Notes: generated by a model not told the origin, from the letters alone. Shown: positions 45,457 to 59,453, counted from the stretch's first letter. The stretch is DNA of 64,000 bases from Opacimonas immobilis (GCF_048282545.1 NZ_CP182485.1:868001-932000), one strand, 5' to 3'. Numbers and translations: made by a program.

Positions 45457-45484
45457 TGAAACCTTGCTTCAGATGGGTATAATA
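45457..45484 (+). promoter_or_regulatory. Sigma-70-type promoter for tRNA-Trp/secE
   Basis: TTGAAA (45457-45462), a 16-bp spacer and TATAAT (45479-45484). The -10 is followed by A and then CGCGTCCC, a G+C-rich discriminator shared with the rplK and rpsL promoters. It is about 110 bp upstream of the tRNA gene. Confidence 0.8.
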
Positions 45485-45594
45485 CGCGTCCCTTCATTGT
45501 TCTTCCCCATCTGATTTAACTGGAAAGCGCAATCGAAGTGTATCTGAATTTTGTCGGTTTGCGTCAGTTTATAAGCGGTGCAAACCAAGAATTT

Positions 45595-45671
45595 AGGGGC
45601 GTAGTTCCAATTGGTAGAACAGCGGTCTCCAAAACCGATGGTTGGGGGTTCGAATCCCTCCGCCCCTGCCA
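45595..45671 (+). tRNA. trpT: tRNA-Trp (anticodon CCA)
   Basis: Full cloverleaf: acceptor AGGGGCG/CGCCCCT, D stem GTTC/GAAC, anticodon loop CTCCAAA, T arm GGGGG-TTCGAAT-CCCTC, discriminator G and encoded CCA end. It is very similar to E. coli tRNA-Trp. The top pair of the anticodon stem (27-43) is G/A rather than Watson-Crick. Its position just before secE is common in related bacteria. Confidence 0.97.
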
Positions 45672-45719
45672 CTTTTATATGCATAGCGCCGCGATGTGAG
45701 CGTTATATAAGGGTTTAAC

Positions 45720-46100
45720 ATGAGTGAAACGGTAGAAAATCAATCATCCAGTGCATTGGATACGTTCAAATGGCTAATTGTGTTTGCTTTGTTAGCAGGC
45801 TTGGTTGCTGGTAACCATTATTTTGAGCAAGCATCAGTACTGTATCGTGCGTTAGCAGCAGTTGCTGTTGTGGTTGTGGCAGGCTTTATTGCGGCGACGA
45901 CTATGAAGGGAACCCGTTTTTTGGCGTTTGCCAAAGATTCACGTACTGAAGTGCGCAAAGTGGTTTGGCCATCGCGTCAAGAAGCAACGCAGACGACCTT
46001 AATTGTATTGGTTGCAACGTTAGTTATGGCGCTTATCTTATGGGGACTTGACGGTATCATTGTTCGTCTAGTTGGTTTCGTTACTGGAATTGGGATCTAA
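45720..46100 (+). CDS. secE: Preprotein translocase subunit SecE
   Basis: 126 aa with three membrane helices, the long enterobacterial-type form. The conserved amphipathic segment FAKDSRTEVRKVVWPSRQEATQTT precedes the last helix. SecE clamps SecY in the protein export channel. It lies 48 bp after tRNA-Trp, and nusG follows after 3 bp. Confidence 0.96.
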   Translation: MSETVENQSSSALDTFKWLIVFALLAGLVAGNHYFEQASVLYRALAAVAVVVVAGFIAATTMKGTRFLAFAKDSRTEVRKVVWPSRQEATQTTLIVLVATLVMALILWGLDGIIVRLVGFVTGIGI

Positions 46101-46103
46101 ATC

Positions 46104-46637
46104 ATGGCTAAACGTTGGTACGTCGTTCAAGCGTTCTCAGGTTATGAGCAGCGCGTGCAAAAAACATTATTAGAGCACATCAAGACACATGAGATGGAAG
46201 AGCACTTTGGCGAAATCCTGGTGCCGACCGAAGAAGTCGTCGAGATGCGCGCAGGCCAAAAGCGTAAATCTGAGCGCAAATTTTTCCCTGGGTATGTTCT
46301 AGTTGAGATGGACATGAATGAAGATTCATGGCACTTAGTTAAATCAGTGCCTCGCGTATTGGGTTTTATTGGCGGCACCTCTGACCGTCCAATGCCAATC
46401 AGCAAAAAAGAAGCGGATGCGATTTTGAATCGCTTAGAAGAAAACGTGGATTCGCCGAAACCGAAAACCATGTTCGAGCCTGGCGAAGTGGTTCGTGTTA
46501 CCGAAGGCCCGTTTGCCGACTTCGAGGGTACCATCGAAGAGGTGGATTACGAGAAGAGCCGCTTGAAGGTTTCAGTATTGATCTTCGGTCGTTCAACACC
46601 GGTCGAATTAGAGTTTGGTCAAGTCGAAAAGAACTAG
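46104..46637 (+). CDS. nusG: Transcription termination/antitermination factor NusG
   Basis: 177 aa. The NGN domain ([43 protein letters not shown]) and the C-terminal KOW domain ([24 protein letters not shown]) are both complete. It binds RNA polymerase and links it to Rho or ribosomal S10. A strong terminator follows 20 bp after the stop. Confidence 0.97.
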   Translation: MAKRWYVVQAFSGYEQRVQKTLLEHIKTHEMEEHFGEILVPTEEVVEMRAGQKRKSERKFFPGYVLVEMDMNEDSWHLVKSVPRVLGFIGGTSDRPMPISKKEADAILNRLEENVDSPKPKTMFEPGEVVRVTEGPFADFEGTIEEVDYEKSRLKVSVLIFGRSTPVELEFGQVEKN

Positions 46638-46656
46638 GCTAAAACCGAGATAAACG

Positions 46657-46680
46657 AAAACCACCTACGGGTGGTTTTTT
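46657..46680 (+). terminator. Rho-independent terminator after nusG
   Basis: AAAACCACC pairs with GGTGGTTTT around TACG and runs into six T residues. It separates secE-nusG from the ribosomal protein operon. Confidence 0.92.
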
Positions 46681-46728
46681 GTATACCGCGTTTTGATCAA
46701 AAATAAGTCAATTTTCTGACAATGTGTA

Positions 46729-46757
46729 TTTACATACAGTTAGAGATGGACTATAAT
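46729..46757 (+). promoter_or_regulatory. Strong sigma-70-type promoter for rplKA
   Basis: TTTACA (46729-46734), a 17-bp spacer and TATAAT (46752-46757). The discriminator CCGCGTCCC follows at once, as at the tRNA-Trp and rpsL promoters. About 80 bp of leader precede rplK. Confidence 0.88.
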
Positions 46758-46844
46758 CCGCGTCCCTTTATTTGCGTGGGGAGCCTGTGACCTAGTTATT
46801 CTCAATAGCTACGAGGCGCGCAACCCACATACGAGAGAGAAACA

Positions 46845-47273
46845 ATGGCTAAGAAAATTTCTGGCTTAATTAAGCTACAAGTCGGCGCTGGCGCTGCAAA
46901 TCCATCACCACCTGTTGGTCCTGCACTAGGTCAGCACGGTGTGAACATCATGGAATTCTGTAAAGCGTTCAACGCTAAAACAGAAAGCCTAGAAAAAGGC
47001 GCTCCAGTTCCTGTTGAAATTACGGTTTATGAAGATCGTTCTTTCACATTCATCACCAAGACTCCTCCTGCGTCATTCTTATTGAAAAAAGCAGCAGGCA
47101 TCAAGAGCGGTTCAGGTCGTCCAAATACTGAGAAAGTCGGTACTGTGACACGTGCGCAATTAGAAGAAATTGCAAAAACCAAAGAACCTGATCTAACTGC
47201 AGCAAGCTTAGACGCAGCTGTTAACACCATTGCTGGCTCTGCGCGCAGCATGGGCTTGAATGTAGAGGGCTAA
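46845..47273 (+). CDS. rplK: 50S ribosomal protein L11
   Basis: 142 aa, the standard length. [33 protein letters not shown] is the N-terminal domain with the proline-rich methylated segment; the C-terminal domain binds the GTPase centre of 23S rRNA. It is needed for RelA activation. AGAGAG precedes the start. rplA follows after 3 bp. Confidence 0.98.
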   Translation: MAKKISGLIKLQVGAGAANPSPPVGPALGQHGVNIMEFCKAFNAKTESLEKGAPVPVEITVYEDRSFTFITKTPPASFLLKKAAGIKSGSGRPNTEKVGTVTRAQLEEIAKTKEPDLTAASLDAAVNTIAGSARSMGLNVEG

Positions 47274-47276
47274 GTC

Positions 47277-47975
47277 ATGGCAAAATTATCTAAGCGCATG
47301 CGCGCAATTCGCGAAAAAGTAGACGCGAACAAAGAATACCAACTGAACGAAGCTGTTGCATTATTAAAAGAATTTGCAACCGCAAAATTCGCAGAAAGTG
47401 TTGACGTTGCTGTAAACCTTGGCATCGACGCTCGTAAATCTGACCAAAATGTTCGTGGTGCAACGGTATTACCACACGGTACGGGTAAAGACGTACGTGT
47501 TGCAGTGTTTACTCAAGGCGCTAATGCAGAAGCAGCAAAAGAAGCGGGTGCTGACATTGTGGGTATGGAAGACTTAGCGGAACAAGTTAAGAAAGGCGAA
47601 ATGAACTTTGACGTTGTTGTTGCATCTCCTGATGCGATGCGTGTTGTGGGTCAATTAGGTCAAATCTTAGGTCCTCGTGGTCTAATGCCTAACCCTAAGA
47701 CTGGCACGGTTACTCCTGATGTAGCGACTGCGGTTAAGAACGCGAAGTCTGGTCAGGTACAATATCGTAACGACAAGAACGGTATTATCCATGCAAGCAT
47801 TGGTAAGATTGCTTTTGAAGAAGCCGCAATTGCTGGCAACTTAGAGGCATTGCTTGAAGCATTGAAGAAAGCGAAGCCTTCTTCTGCAAAAGGTACATAC
47901 ATCAAGAAAGTTAGCTTATCCACCACTATGGGTGCGGGCGTTACTTTAGACCAAGCGTCTTTAGGCCTTAAATAA
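47277..47975 (+). CDS. rplA: 50S ribosomal protein L1
   Basis: 232 aa. [20 protein letters not shown] and [20 protein letters not shown] are the family signatures. L1 forms the mobile L1 stalk that moves E-site tRNA. In E. coli it represses its own rplKA message by binding near the rplK start. A 301-bp leader for rplJ follows. Confidence 0.98.
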   Translation: MAKLSKRMRAIREKVDANKEYQLNEAVALLKEFATAKFAESVDVAVNLGIDARKSDQNVRGATVLPHGTGKDVRVAVFTQGANAEAAKEAGADIVGMEDLAEQVKKGEMNFDVVVASPDAMRVVGQLGQILGPRGLMPNPKTGTVTPDVATAVKNAKSGQVQYRNDKNGIIHASIGKIAFEEAAIAGNLEALLEALKKAKPSSAKGTYIKKVSLSTTMGAGVTLDQASLGLK

Positions 47976-48037
47976 GTTAAGTTTCAACCTGTCATCTTCG
48001 ATGACGTCTCTGAAATAGGTTATGGGTTGGAGCTTTT

Positions 48038-48054
48038 TATCAACAGTGTTGATA
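48038..48054 (+). promoter_or_regulatory. 17-bp perfect dyad in the rplA-rplJ gap, overlapping a possible promoter
   Basis: TATCAACA-G-TGTTGATA is an exact inverted repeat. A weak promoter-like pair overlaps it: TTGGAG (48027-48032), a 17-bp spacer and TGATAT (48050-48055). It may be a leader hairpin or mark a secondary rplJ promoter like that of E. coli. Confidence 0.45.
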
Positions 48055-48062
48055 TCAAGTTC

Positions 48063-48147
48063 CCGTCCAAGACCGTAGGCGAGGTCAGTGTTAGAGGTAA
48101 GAGACCTAACACATAACTGGCTTCTTAATTCATGCCTACGCAGACGG
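48063..48147 (+). promoter_or_regulatory. rplJ leader, L10(L12)4 autoregulatory RNA
   Basis: CCGTC...GACCGTAGGC pairs with GCCTACG...GACGG, enclosing the hairpin GTGTTAG(A)GGT/ACCTAACAC. The strings GTCCAAGACCGTAGGC and GCCTACGCAGACGGTG closely follow the E. coli rplJ leader, where L10-L7/L12 binds and represses translation. The rest of the 301-bp gap (47976-48276) holds the dyad above and no gene. Confidence 0.8.
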
Positions 48148-48276
48148 TGGTACGGACTCAGACTCTCTGGGATAACGAACACCGTAGAGCGGTACAAAAT
48201 ACCTTAGGTGTGGCGTATCAATCTGTGAATCCTACAAAGGCTTTCGAGCTGGCGTAGTAACAAAGAGGTGAACTCA

Positions 48277-48795
48277 GTGGCACTAGGTTTAGCAGCAAAA
48301 AAAGAGATTGTAGCAGAAGTATCTGACGTTGCGTCTCAAGCTCTATCCGTTGCCGTCGCTGAATACCGTGGGATGGAAGTAGCTGAGTTAACAGATTTAC
48401 GTATTAAAGCTCGTGAACAAGGCGTTTATCTAAAGGTTATTCGTAACACTTTAGCAAAGCGTGCACTTGCTGACAGTAAATTTGCTGACCTAGACAGCGC
48501 TTTAACTGGTCCTCTAATTTATGGTTTCTCTATCGAAGCACCAGGCGGTGCGGCGCGTCTTTTCAAAGACTACGCTAAGGGTAACGATAAGTTAAAGGTC
48601 ACAGCGTTATCGATTGGTAGCGGTTTATTGGGTCCAGAGAAATTGGACGCAGTAGCTTCACTACCGACTCGCGACGAAGCGTTGGCGAAACTTCTTGCAA
48701 CCTTCAAAGCACCGGTTGGCAAATTCGTTCAAACTATCAACGAAGTACCTACCAAATTTGTGCGTGTATTGGCGGCGATCAAAGACGAAAAATAA
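48277..48795 (+). CDS. rplJ: 50S ribosomal protein L10
   Basis: 172 aa from GTG 48277, which fits the E. coli N-terminus (MALNL...). An earlier in-frame GTG at 48268 is part of the ribosome-binding site [32 protein letters not shown] and [11 protein letters not shown] are typical. It anchors L7/L12 dimers on the ribosome stalk and represses its own leader. Confidence 0.96.
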   Translation: MALGLAAKKEIVAEVSDVASQALSVAVAEYRGMEVAELTDLRIKAREQGVYLKVIRNTLAKRALADSKFADLDSALTGPLIYGFSIEAPGGAARLFKDYAKGNDKLKVTALSIGSGLLGPEKLDAVASLPTRDEALAKLLATFKAPVGKFVQTINEVPTKFVRVLAAIKDEK

Positions 48796-48848
48796 TTTTC
48801 TCTTTGGCAATAATTTATTTTTAACATACAACCCAGGAGTTTAGAGAA

Positions 48849-49223
48849 ATGGCTCTAACTAAAGATGATATCTTAAACGCGATTGCTGAAATGCCAGTTA
48901 TGGAATTGGTAGAGTTAATCGAAGCAGCTGAAGAGAAATTCGGCGTAGAAGCTACTGCAGCAGTTGCTGTAGCAGCAGGTCCTGCTGCAGCTGCTGAAGC
49001 AGCTGAAGAGCAAACTGAATTTGACGTTGTCCTAGCGGGCATCGGTGGCAACAAAGTTGCTGTTATCAAAGCAGTTCGCGGCGCAACTGGCCTTGGCTTG
49101 AAAGAAGCTAAAGAGTTAGTTGAGTCTGCTCCAAAAGCAATCAAAGAAGGCGTAAGCAAAGAGGAAGCTGAAGAATTAGCGAACACTCTTAAAGAAGCTG
49201 GCGCTGAAGTTGAAGTTAAGTAA
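48849..49223 (+). CDS. rplL: 50S ribosomal protein L7/L12
   Basis: 124 aa. It has an N-terminal dimerisation domain ([32 protein letters not shown]), an alanine-rich hinge, and a C-terminal factor-binding domain ([24 protein letters not shown]). It is present in several copies on the ribosome and recruits EF-G and EF-Tu, both encoded further down this window. AGGAG precedes the start. Confidence 0.98.
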   Translation: MALTKDDILNAIAEMPVMELVELIEAAEEKFGVEATAAVAVAAGPAAAAEAAEEQTEFDVVLAGIGGNKVAVIKAVRGATGLGLKEAKELVESAPKAIKEGVSKEEAEELANTLKEAGAEVEVK

Positions 49224-49250
49224 TTAACCTTACTTAGCTTGCCAGAAATG

Positions 49251-49286
49251 GCAAAAGCAGGTGAATATTTGTTCACCTGCTTTTTT
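49251..49286 (+). terminator. Terminator/attenuator between rplL and rpoB
   Basis: GCAGGTGAA pairs with TTCACCTGC and runs into six T residues. In E. coli an attenuator at this place lowers rpoBC transcription relative to rplJL; the same role is likely. The remaining 160 bp before rpoB show no other clear signal. Confidence 0.88.
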
Positions 49287-49445
49287 GCGCTATAGACATT
49301 TGAGATTTTGCTGCTTTTGTCTTAGTCTATATAACGGCGCAACACAATTTTTCTAAGTAGAAAAATATCAATAAAATCAAAAGTCTGGGAGTTTGTTGCG
49401 ACAACGCAACGACAGGTCGGGTCAAAATTAGAGGCTAAGTAACCT

Positions 49446-52400
49446 ATGGTTTACTCTTTTAGCGAGAAGAAACGTATCCGTAAGGATTTTGGCAAACGCC
49501 CTCAGGTATTGGATATTCCATACCTATTATCTATTCAGTTAGATTCATTCAAAAAATTCATTGATGTTCACGGCGACACCAATGTTGGCTTGGAAGCTGC
49601 TTTTAGCTCTGTATTTCCTATCAAGAGTTATTCAGGTAACTCAGAATTACAGTATGTCAGCTACCGCTTAGGCGAGCCAGTATTCGATGTACGTGAGTGT
49701 CAAATTCGCTCTGTAACTTATTCAGCGCCATTGCGCGTGAAGTTGCGCTTGGTGTTGTTTGATAAAGATGCGAATAACGCAGTCAAAGACATCAAAGAGC
49801 AAGAAGTCTACATGGGCGAAATCCCGCTAATGACCGAAAACGGTACATTCGTCATCAACGGTACTGAGCGTGTTATCGTATCTCAGCTACACCGTTCACC
49901 GGGTGTATTCTTTGACCATGATAAAGGTAAAACTCACTCATCAGGAAAAGTATTATATAACGCGCGAGTGATTCCTTATCGTGGTTCATGGTTAGACTTT
50001 GAATTTGATCCGAAAGACAATCTGTTTGTCCGTATTGACCGTCGTCGTAAGCTACCGGCTACTATCATTCTGCGTGCACTTGAGTATACCACTGAAGAAA
50101 TCCTAGACATGTTTTATGAAGGTGTACAGGTACGCTTTGAAGGTGACAGCGTTATGATGGAAATTGTAGCGGATCGCCTTCGTGGTGAAATCGCGCAATT
50201 TGACATTATTGATAATGATGGCAACGTTCTAGTTGAAAGCGGCAAGCGTATTTCTGCACGTCATACTCGTGCTCTAGAAAAAGCAAAAATCACAGAGCTT
50301 GAGGTTCCAGCTGAATACATCATTGGTCGCGTGCTTAAAAACAGCATTGTGGACACCGATTCTGGTGAAGTCATAGCCCAGGCAAATGATGAATTAACGG
50401 CTGAAATGATTGAAAACATCAAAGCGGCTGGTGTCACTGAGTTCTCAACGCTTTACATTAATGACTTGGATCACGGTTCTTATATTTCTGATACCATTCG
50501 CATCGATACTACAACTGATCGTTTAACTGCATTAGTAGAAATTTATCGTATGATGCGTCCTGGTGAACCACCAACGAAAGACGCAGCAGAAACGTTATTC
50601 GACAACTTATTCTTCTCAGATGAGCGCTATGATTTATCTGCCGTTGGTCGTATGAAGTTCAACCGTCGTCTTGGCCGTGAAGAAATCACTGGCGAAGGCA
50701 CTTTGTCTAAAGAAGACATCGTTGCGGTAATGCAGCAGTTGATTACGATTCGCGATGGTAAAGACGAAGTCGATGATATTGACCACTTGGGTAACCGTCG
50801 TATTCGTTCAGTTGGAGAAATGGCTGAAAACCAATTCCGCGTTGGTCTTGTTCGTGTTGAACGTGCCGTAAAAGAGCGTTTATCACTGGGTGATTTAGAT
50901 AACGTCATGCCTCAAGATTTGATCAATGCAAAACCAATTTCAGCAGCGATCAAAGAGTTCTTCGGTTCATCACAGCTCTCCCAGTTTATGGACCAGAACA
51001 ACCCGTTATCAGAAGTCACACACAAGCGTCGTATTTCTGCATTAGGCCCAGGCGGCTTGACTCGTGAACGTGCTGGCTTTGAAGTTCGAGACGTTCACCC
51101 AACGCACTATGGTCGGGTATGTCCAATCGAAACGCCGGAAGGTCCAAACATCGGCCTCATCAATTCATTGGCGTCATTTGCTCGTACCAATGACTACGGT
51201 TTCCTTGAAACCCCTTATCGCAAAGTGGTAGACGGTAAAGTAACCGACCAAATCGACTACCTTTCTGCGATTGAAGAAACAGCGTATGCAGTTGCTCAGG
51301 CAAACATCGCATTAGATGCTAACGGTGCGATTGTTGATGATCTAGTACCTTGTCGTCACCGTGGTGAAACCACATTGATGCAACGTGAAGACATCAGCTA
51401 TATGGATGTTTCATCACAACAAATCGTATCGATCGCGGCGTCGATCATCCCATTCCTAGAACACGACGATGCGAACCGTGCCTTGATGGGTGCAAACATG
51501 CAACGTCAAGCCGTACCTACTCTGCGAGCTGATAAGCCGCTGGTTGGTACCGGTATGGAAAAAATCGTTGCGGTAGATTCTGGTGTAACGGTTGTCGCTA
51601 AACGCGGTGGTGTGATTGATTACGTCGATGCATCGCGCATTGTTGTAAAAGTCAATACAGATGAGACAGTCGCTGGTGAAGCAGGCATCGATATCTATAA
51701 CCTGACTAAATATACGCGTTCAAACCAGAACACGTGTATCAATCAAAAACCAACGTGTAATGTTGGCGATCCAGTTGTGGTCGGTGACGTCCTTGCGGAT
51801 GGCCCTTCGACTGACTTAGGTGAGCTTGCGCTTGGTCAGAACATGCGTATCGCGTTCATGCCTTGGAACGGTTACAACTTCGAAGACTCGATTCTGATTT
51901 CAGAGCGTGTCTCGCAAGAAGATCGTTTCACGACCATCCACATCCAAGAATTATCTTGTGTGGCACGTGATACCAAGCTTGGTCCAGAAGAGATTTCAGC
52001 CGACATTCCAAACGTGGGTGAATCAGCACTGGGTAAACTTGACGAATCTGGTGTTGTTTACATCGGTGCTGAAGTGAAAGGCGGCGATATCCTAGTAGGT
52101 AAAGTGACACCAAAAGGTGAAACTCAGTTAACGCCAGAAGAGAAGCTATTAAGAGCTATTTTTGGTGAAAAAGCTTCTGATGTAAAAGACACCTCTTTGC
52201 GTGTGCCAAACTCTGTTCACGGAACCGTTATCGACGTACAAGTCTTTACCCGTGACGGTGTCGAAAAAGACGCTCGTGCCAAAGAAATCGAAGAGATGCA
52301 GCTTAAAGAAGTTAAAAAAGACTTATCTGATGAGTTAAAAATCTTAGAAGATGGTATTTTTGCTGGGGCGCGTCGCTTACTTGAAGCAAATGGTATTGAT

Positions 52401-53470
52401 AGTGCCAAGCTAGATGATACACCACGTGAAAAATGGTTCGAAATCGCACTGAAAGATGAAGACGCTCAAGCAGAGCTTGAATCTGCAGCCGAACAGCACG
52501 CAGAAGTACGTTCTACTTTCGATAAGAAATTAGAGCAAAAACGTCAGAAAATCATTCAAGGTGATGATTTACAACCTGGCGTACTTAAAGTTGTCAAAGT
52601 CTATCTTGCCGTTAAGCGTCAGCTGCAGCCTGGTGACAAGATGGCGGGTCGTCACGGTAACAAGGGTGTTATCTCAACTATCCTACCTGTTGAAGACATG
52701 CCTTATGACGAAAATGGCACACCAGTTGATATCGTACTGAATCCACTTGGTGTACCTTCGCGGATGAACATCGGTCAGATCCTTGAGACTCACTTGGGTA
52801 TGGCTGCACATGGTCTTGGTGCGAAGATTGATGCGATGATCAAAGAACAAGCCGAAGTAAACCAACTTCGTGAGTTCTTATCTGAAGTTTACTCAACAGG
52901 TGAATCTCAGCAAAAAGTTGATATTGCGAGTTTCTCTGATGACGAAGTGAAACGTCTTGCGCAAAACTTGCGTAAAGGTGTGCCTGTTGCAACACCGGTG
53001 TTCGATGGTGCGACAGAAGCTGAAATTAAGCAATTACTGAAACTTGCAGACATTCCTGAGAGCGGTCAGATCACATTGTTTGATGGTCGTACCGGTCGTG
53101 CATTTGAGCGTCCAGTAACGGTTGGTTACATGTACATGCTCAAGCTCAACCACTTAGTGGATGATAAGATGCACGCACGTTCTACTGGCTCTTACTCACT
53201 TGTTACGCAGCAACCTCTGGGCGGTAAAGCACAGTTTGGTGGTCAGCGCTTCGGTGAGATGGAAGTATGGGCATTAGAAGCATACGGTGCTGCCTATACA
53301 CTACAAGAAATGTTGACAGTGAAATCGGATGACGTGAACGGTCGTACTAAGATGTATAAGAACATCGTTGATGGTAACCACAAGATGGAACCAGGTATGC
53401 CGGAATCATTTAACGTATTGTTAAAAGAAATCCGTTCATTAGGTATCAATATTGAGTTGGAAGAACAATA

Positions 53471-53471
<1 letters not shown>
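49446..53471 (+). CDS. rpoB: RNA polymerase beta subunit
   Basis: 1341 aa, normal for gammaproteobacteria. The rifampicin region reads [33 protein letters not shown], with the wild-type residues in E. coli numbering Asp516, His526 and Ser531. [13 protein letters not shown] and the C-terminal [24 protein letters not shown] block are complete. No unusual insertion is seen. The final A of its TAA is the first base of the rpoC ATG. Confidence 0.98.
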
Positions 53472-57652
<4,181 letters not shown>

Positions 57653-57667
57653 CATCGTTAGCAAAGC

Positions 57668-57704
57668 AATAAATATGAAACGCACCTTCGGGTGCGTTTT
57701 TTTT
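57668..57704 (+). terminator. rpoC terminator; left copy of a 37-bp direct repeat
   Basis: AAACGCACC pairs with GGTGCGTTT around TTCG and is followed by an eight-T tract. The whole 37-bp block, beginning AATAAATATG, recurs at 59383-59419 with one base changed in the loop (TTCG to TTTG). The two copies bracket the inserted pair of genes. Confidence 0.93.
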
Positions 57705-57794
57705 GGTAAATAACGAGGTATTCAATTTGCAGTTTTATGAAAGCTTGTCTATAACTAGAATGTAATTGTTAATTTATTCAAAAAAAGGAAAAAA

Positions 57795-58254
57795 ATGAAT
57801 AAAATCACTTTCCTTGCCTTGCCTTGCCTTGCTTAGCCTAATCTTCAGCTCTAGCTCATCAGCCCAGTTCGTTGCCTATGACGACTCCAACTATTACTTA
57901 AGTCATTTGCATCAACAAAATATTTATTACCAGATAGATGGGAATAACGAAGGGTTCAATCAAAACTCAAGAGAATTAGAATTAACCTTAGGAGAAATTT
58001 GTCGCAAAAAAGCTAGGGAGAAGTGGCTAGAGTGCACAAAGCGTGTTAGCGGTGTTTTATTAAATTATACACTTTCAAACTCTGTAATGGCTTACGGTGC
58101 TACATTAATGCTAACGGGCGTAGGAAGTGCTGTTGGTAGTACAATTGTTGCGTATGGTGCAATTATGACGGGAATTGGAGCTTATTACCACAGCATAGAA
58201 ACAAAAAGATGTGATGTAGAAAAAGAAAATATGATAGACGGGTGTTCATCATGA
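57795..58254 (+). CDS. Putative phase-variable secreted protein (frame broken at CCTTG repeats)
   Basis: ATG 57795 has a perfect AAGGAAAAA upstream and begins MNKITFLALPCLA, then meets TAG at 57834. The rest of the gene is open in the +1 frame from the repeats to 58254. With two or five CCTTG units instead of four, the product is continuous: a signal peptide ending SSSSSAQ and about 130 mature residues. It contains a Gly-rich hydrophobic hairpin (VMAYGATLMLTGVGSAVG) and four Cys outside the signal. An unaided start at TTG 57814 is possible but has no ribosome-binding site. No family is recognised. The gene is clearly A+T-richer than its neighbours. Confidence 0.65.
57812..57831 (+). repeat. 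Four tandem CCTTG pentamers (simple sequence repeat)
   Basis: Four perfect units lie in the signal-peptide coding region. Because the unit is not a multiple of three, each gain or loss changes the frame. Units of 2, 5 or 8 join the ATG to the long frame; 3 and 4 lead to early stops. Confidence 0.9.
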
Positions 58255-59378
58255 TTAAATCAATAAACATTAGCCTCAAAAATATAATTATAGTCATTAT
58301 GCTCCCATTACTGGTTCAAGCAGGCTTTGACATTTTCACTGAAATGGATGCGGCGCATTGGGATACTGGGCGGTATTTTATGGTTTTTGTAGGAGGCGTG
58401 TTTGTATATCTGACCTATGAAAGAATTAAACCCTTTAAAAGTGTTGTTGGAAAAATATGTTTGGAAGTTTTTTTTAAAAACCAAATCCTAATTATTGTGA
58501 TCATGATAAACGTAAGTAATTACATAAGGATGGCAAGCGATGTAAGTTACCATCAAACTGTTCAAGAACCAGATGTTGAAACTGCAAACTCTGCAAATAC
58601 GAACACCTCAGGTTTAAATTCGCTGCCACAGTCAGAATTAACCGCCCCTAAAATCATGGAAAAGTCAGATCATGATGCAAAACGATTTTTAGCATCCAAC
58701 ACTGTCAGTCAACTTCAATCATTCCATGAAAAAGTAAAAGCTGTAATGGCAAATAATAATGTAAGTACTCAATCTTTGACAAAAGAGCAAGAGATGCATT
58801 TGATGAACATTGGTATGCAACTTGCCCAATATGCTCAGAGCAAACAATGGGAAGCGTTTGAAAAAGTAGTGCTGGCTGAATCTGGTGATGTTGATACCTT
58901 AACAGCACTGACCAATGCAGCTATCGCATTAAGTGCGCCAGTTGATATGATCGAAAATTTTGTGAATCAAGGTGCGCAGATATTCCCTACCTCAACTTTA
59001 CATGCACTTTCACAAGGAAGGATAGAGTTTGTAAAGCAGTTGGAGAATTTTGGTGTAAACCTAGTGGATGACTCGAGTGAGCTCCACGTACTAGATATGG
59101 CGATGATGATGCCGATGCCAGCAGAAAGTTTTGAGTTTTTGTTGGATAAGTCTTTTGATTTAATGTCATATAAACCCTCCATGGGTATCGACACTCTAGG
59201 TATTGCTATTGTGAATGCGCCAATAAATCCAACAGCATCTCCACGAATCGTGCAATCTTTATTAACAAAAGGCGCGGAATTGAATAGTCATCATATAGAA
59301 CTATTGCAGAGATTATCTAAGGATAGGCCAGATATACACACAAAAATTGTAAAATTGTTACCAGTTCTGGGGACTTGA
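58251..59378 (+). CDS. Membrane protein with ankyrin-like repeats, unknown function
   Basis: 375 aa from ATG 58251, which overlaps the previous stop as ATGA; a GTG at 58242 is in frame. Two or three N-terminal membrane helices (IIIVIMLPLLVQAGF; YFMVFVGGVFVYL; ILIIVIMINVSNYI) are followed by a polar linker. About four degenerate 30-residue repeats follow with an ankyrin-like pattern, such as TLHALSQGRIEFVKQLENFGVNLV and IVQSLLTKGAELN. No catalytic motif is seen. Translation is probably coupled to the phase-variable gene before it. A membrane-anchored partner or immunity-type role is only a guess. Confidence 0.75.
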   Translation: MIKSINISLKNIIIVIMLPLLVQAGFDIFTEMDAAHWDTGRYFMVFVGGVFVYLTYERIKPFKSVVGKICLEVFFKNQILIIVIMINVSNYIRMASDVSYHQTVQEPDVETANSANTNTSGLNSLPQSELTAPKIMEKSDHDAKRFLASNTVSQLQSFHEKVKAVMANNNVSTQSLTKEQEMHLMNIGMQLAQYAQSKQWEAFEKVVLAESGDVDTLTALTNAAIALSAPVDMIENFVNQGAQIFPTSTLHALSQGRIEFVKQLENFGVNLVDDSSELHVLDMAMMMPMPAESFEFLLDKSFDLMSYKPSMGIDTLGIAIVNAPINPTASPRIVQSLLTKGAELNSHHIELLQRLSKDRPDIHTKIVKLLPVLGT

Positions 59379-59382
59379 GTTT

Positions 59383-59419
59383 AATAAATATGAAACGCAC
59401 CTTTGGGTGCGTTTTTTTT
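59383..59419 (+). terminator. Second copy of the rpoC terminator block
   Basis: The same 37-bp block as 57668-57704 with one loop substitution. AAACGCACC/GGTGCGTTT is followed by eight T residues. It begins 5 bp after the cassette's last stop codon. Confidence 0.93.
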
Positions 59420-59453
59420 CGTGTTGATAATCAGGTAAGGATGGTTAAACAAC

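Noticed and set aside
45595..45671. G/A mismatch at the top of the tRNA-Trp anticodon stem as a sign of a defective tRNA
   Set aside because: All other helices, the CCA anticodon and the encoded CCA end are intact; single 27-43 mismatches are tolerated in real tRNAs.
45469..45684. Minus-strand ORF over tRNA-Trp reading AEGFEPPTIGFGDRCS
   Set aside because: This is the well-known false ORF produced by the antisense of a tRNA gene; it has no ribosome-binding site.
48821..49276. 151-codon minus-strand ORF over rplL, rich in Ala and Ser
   Set aside because: It is antisense to the Ala/Glu-rich rplL gene and has no independent support.
57812..57831. Explaining the broken frame of the cassette's first gene only as a TTG start at 57814
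   Set aside because: That TTG has no ribosome-binding site and removes the basic start of the signal peptide, while ATG 57795 has an ideal site; the repeat explanation fits better, although simple decay cannot be excluded.
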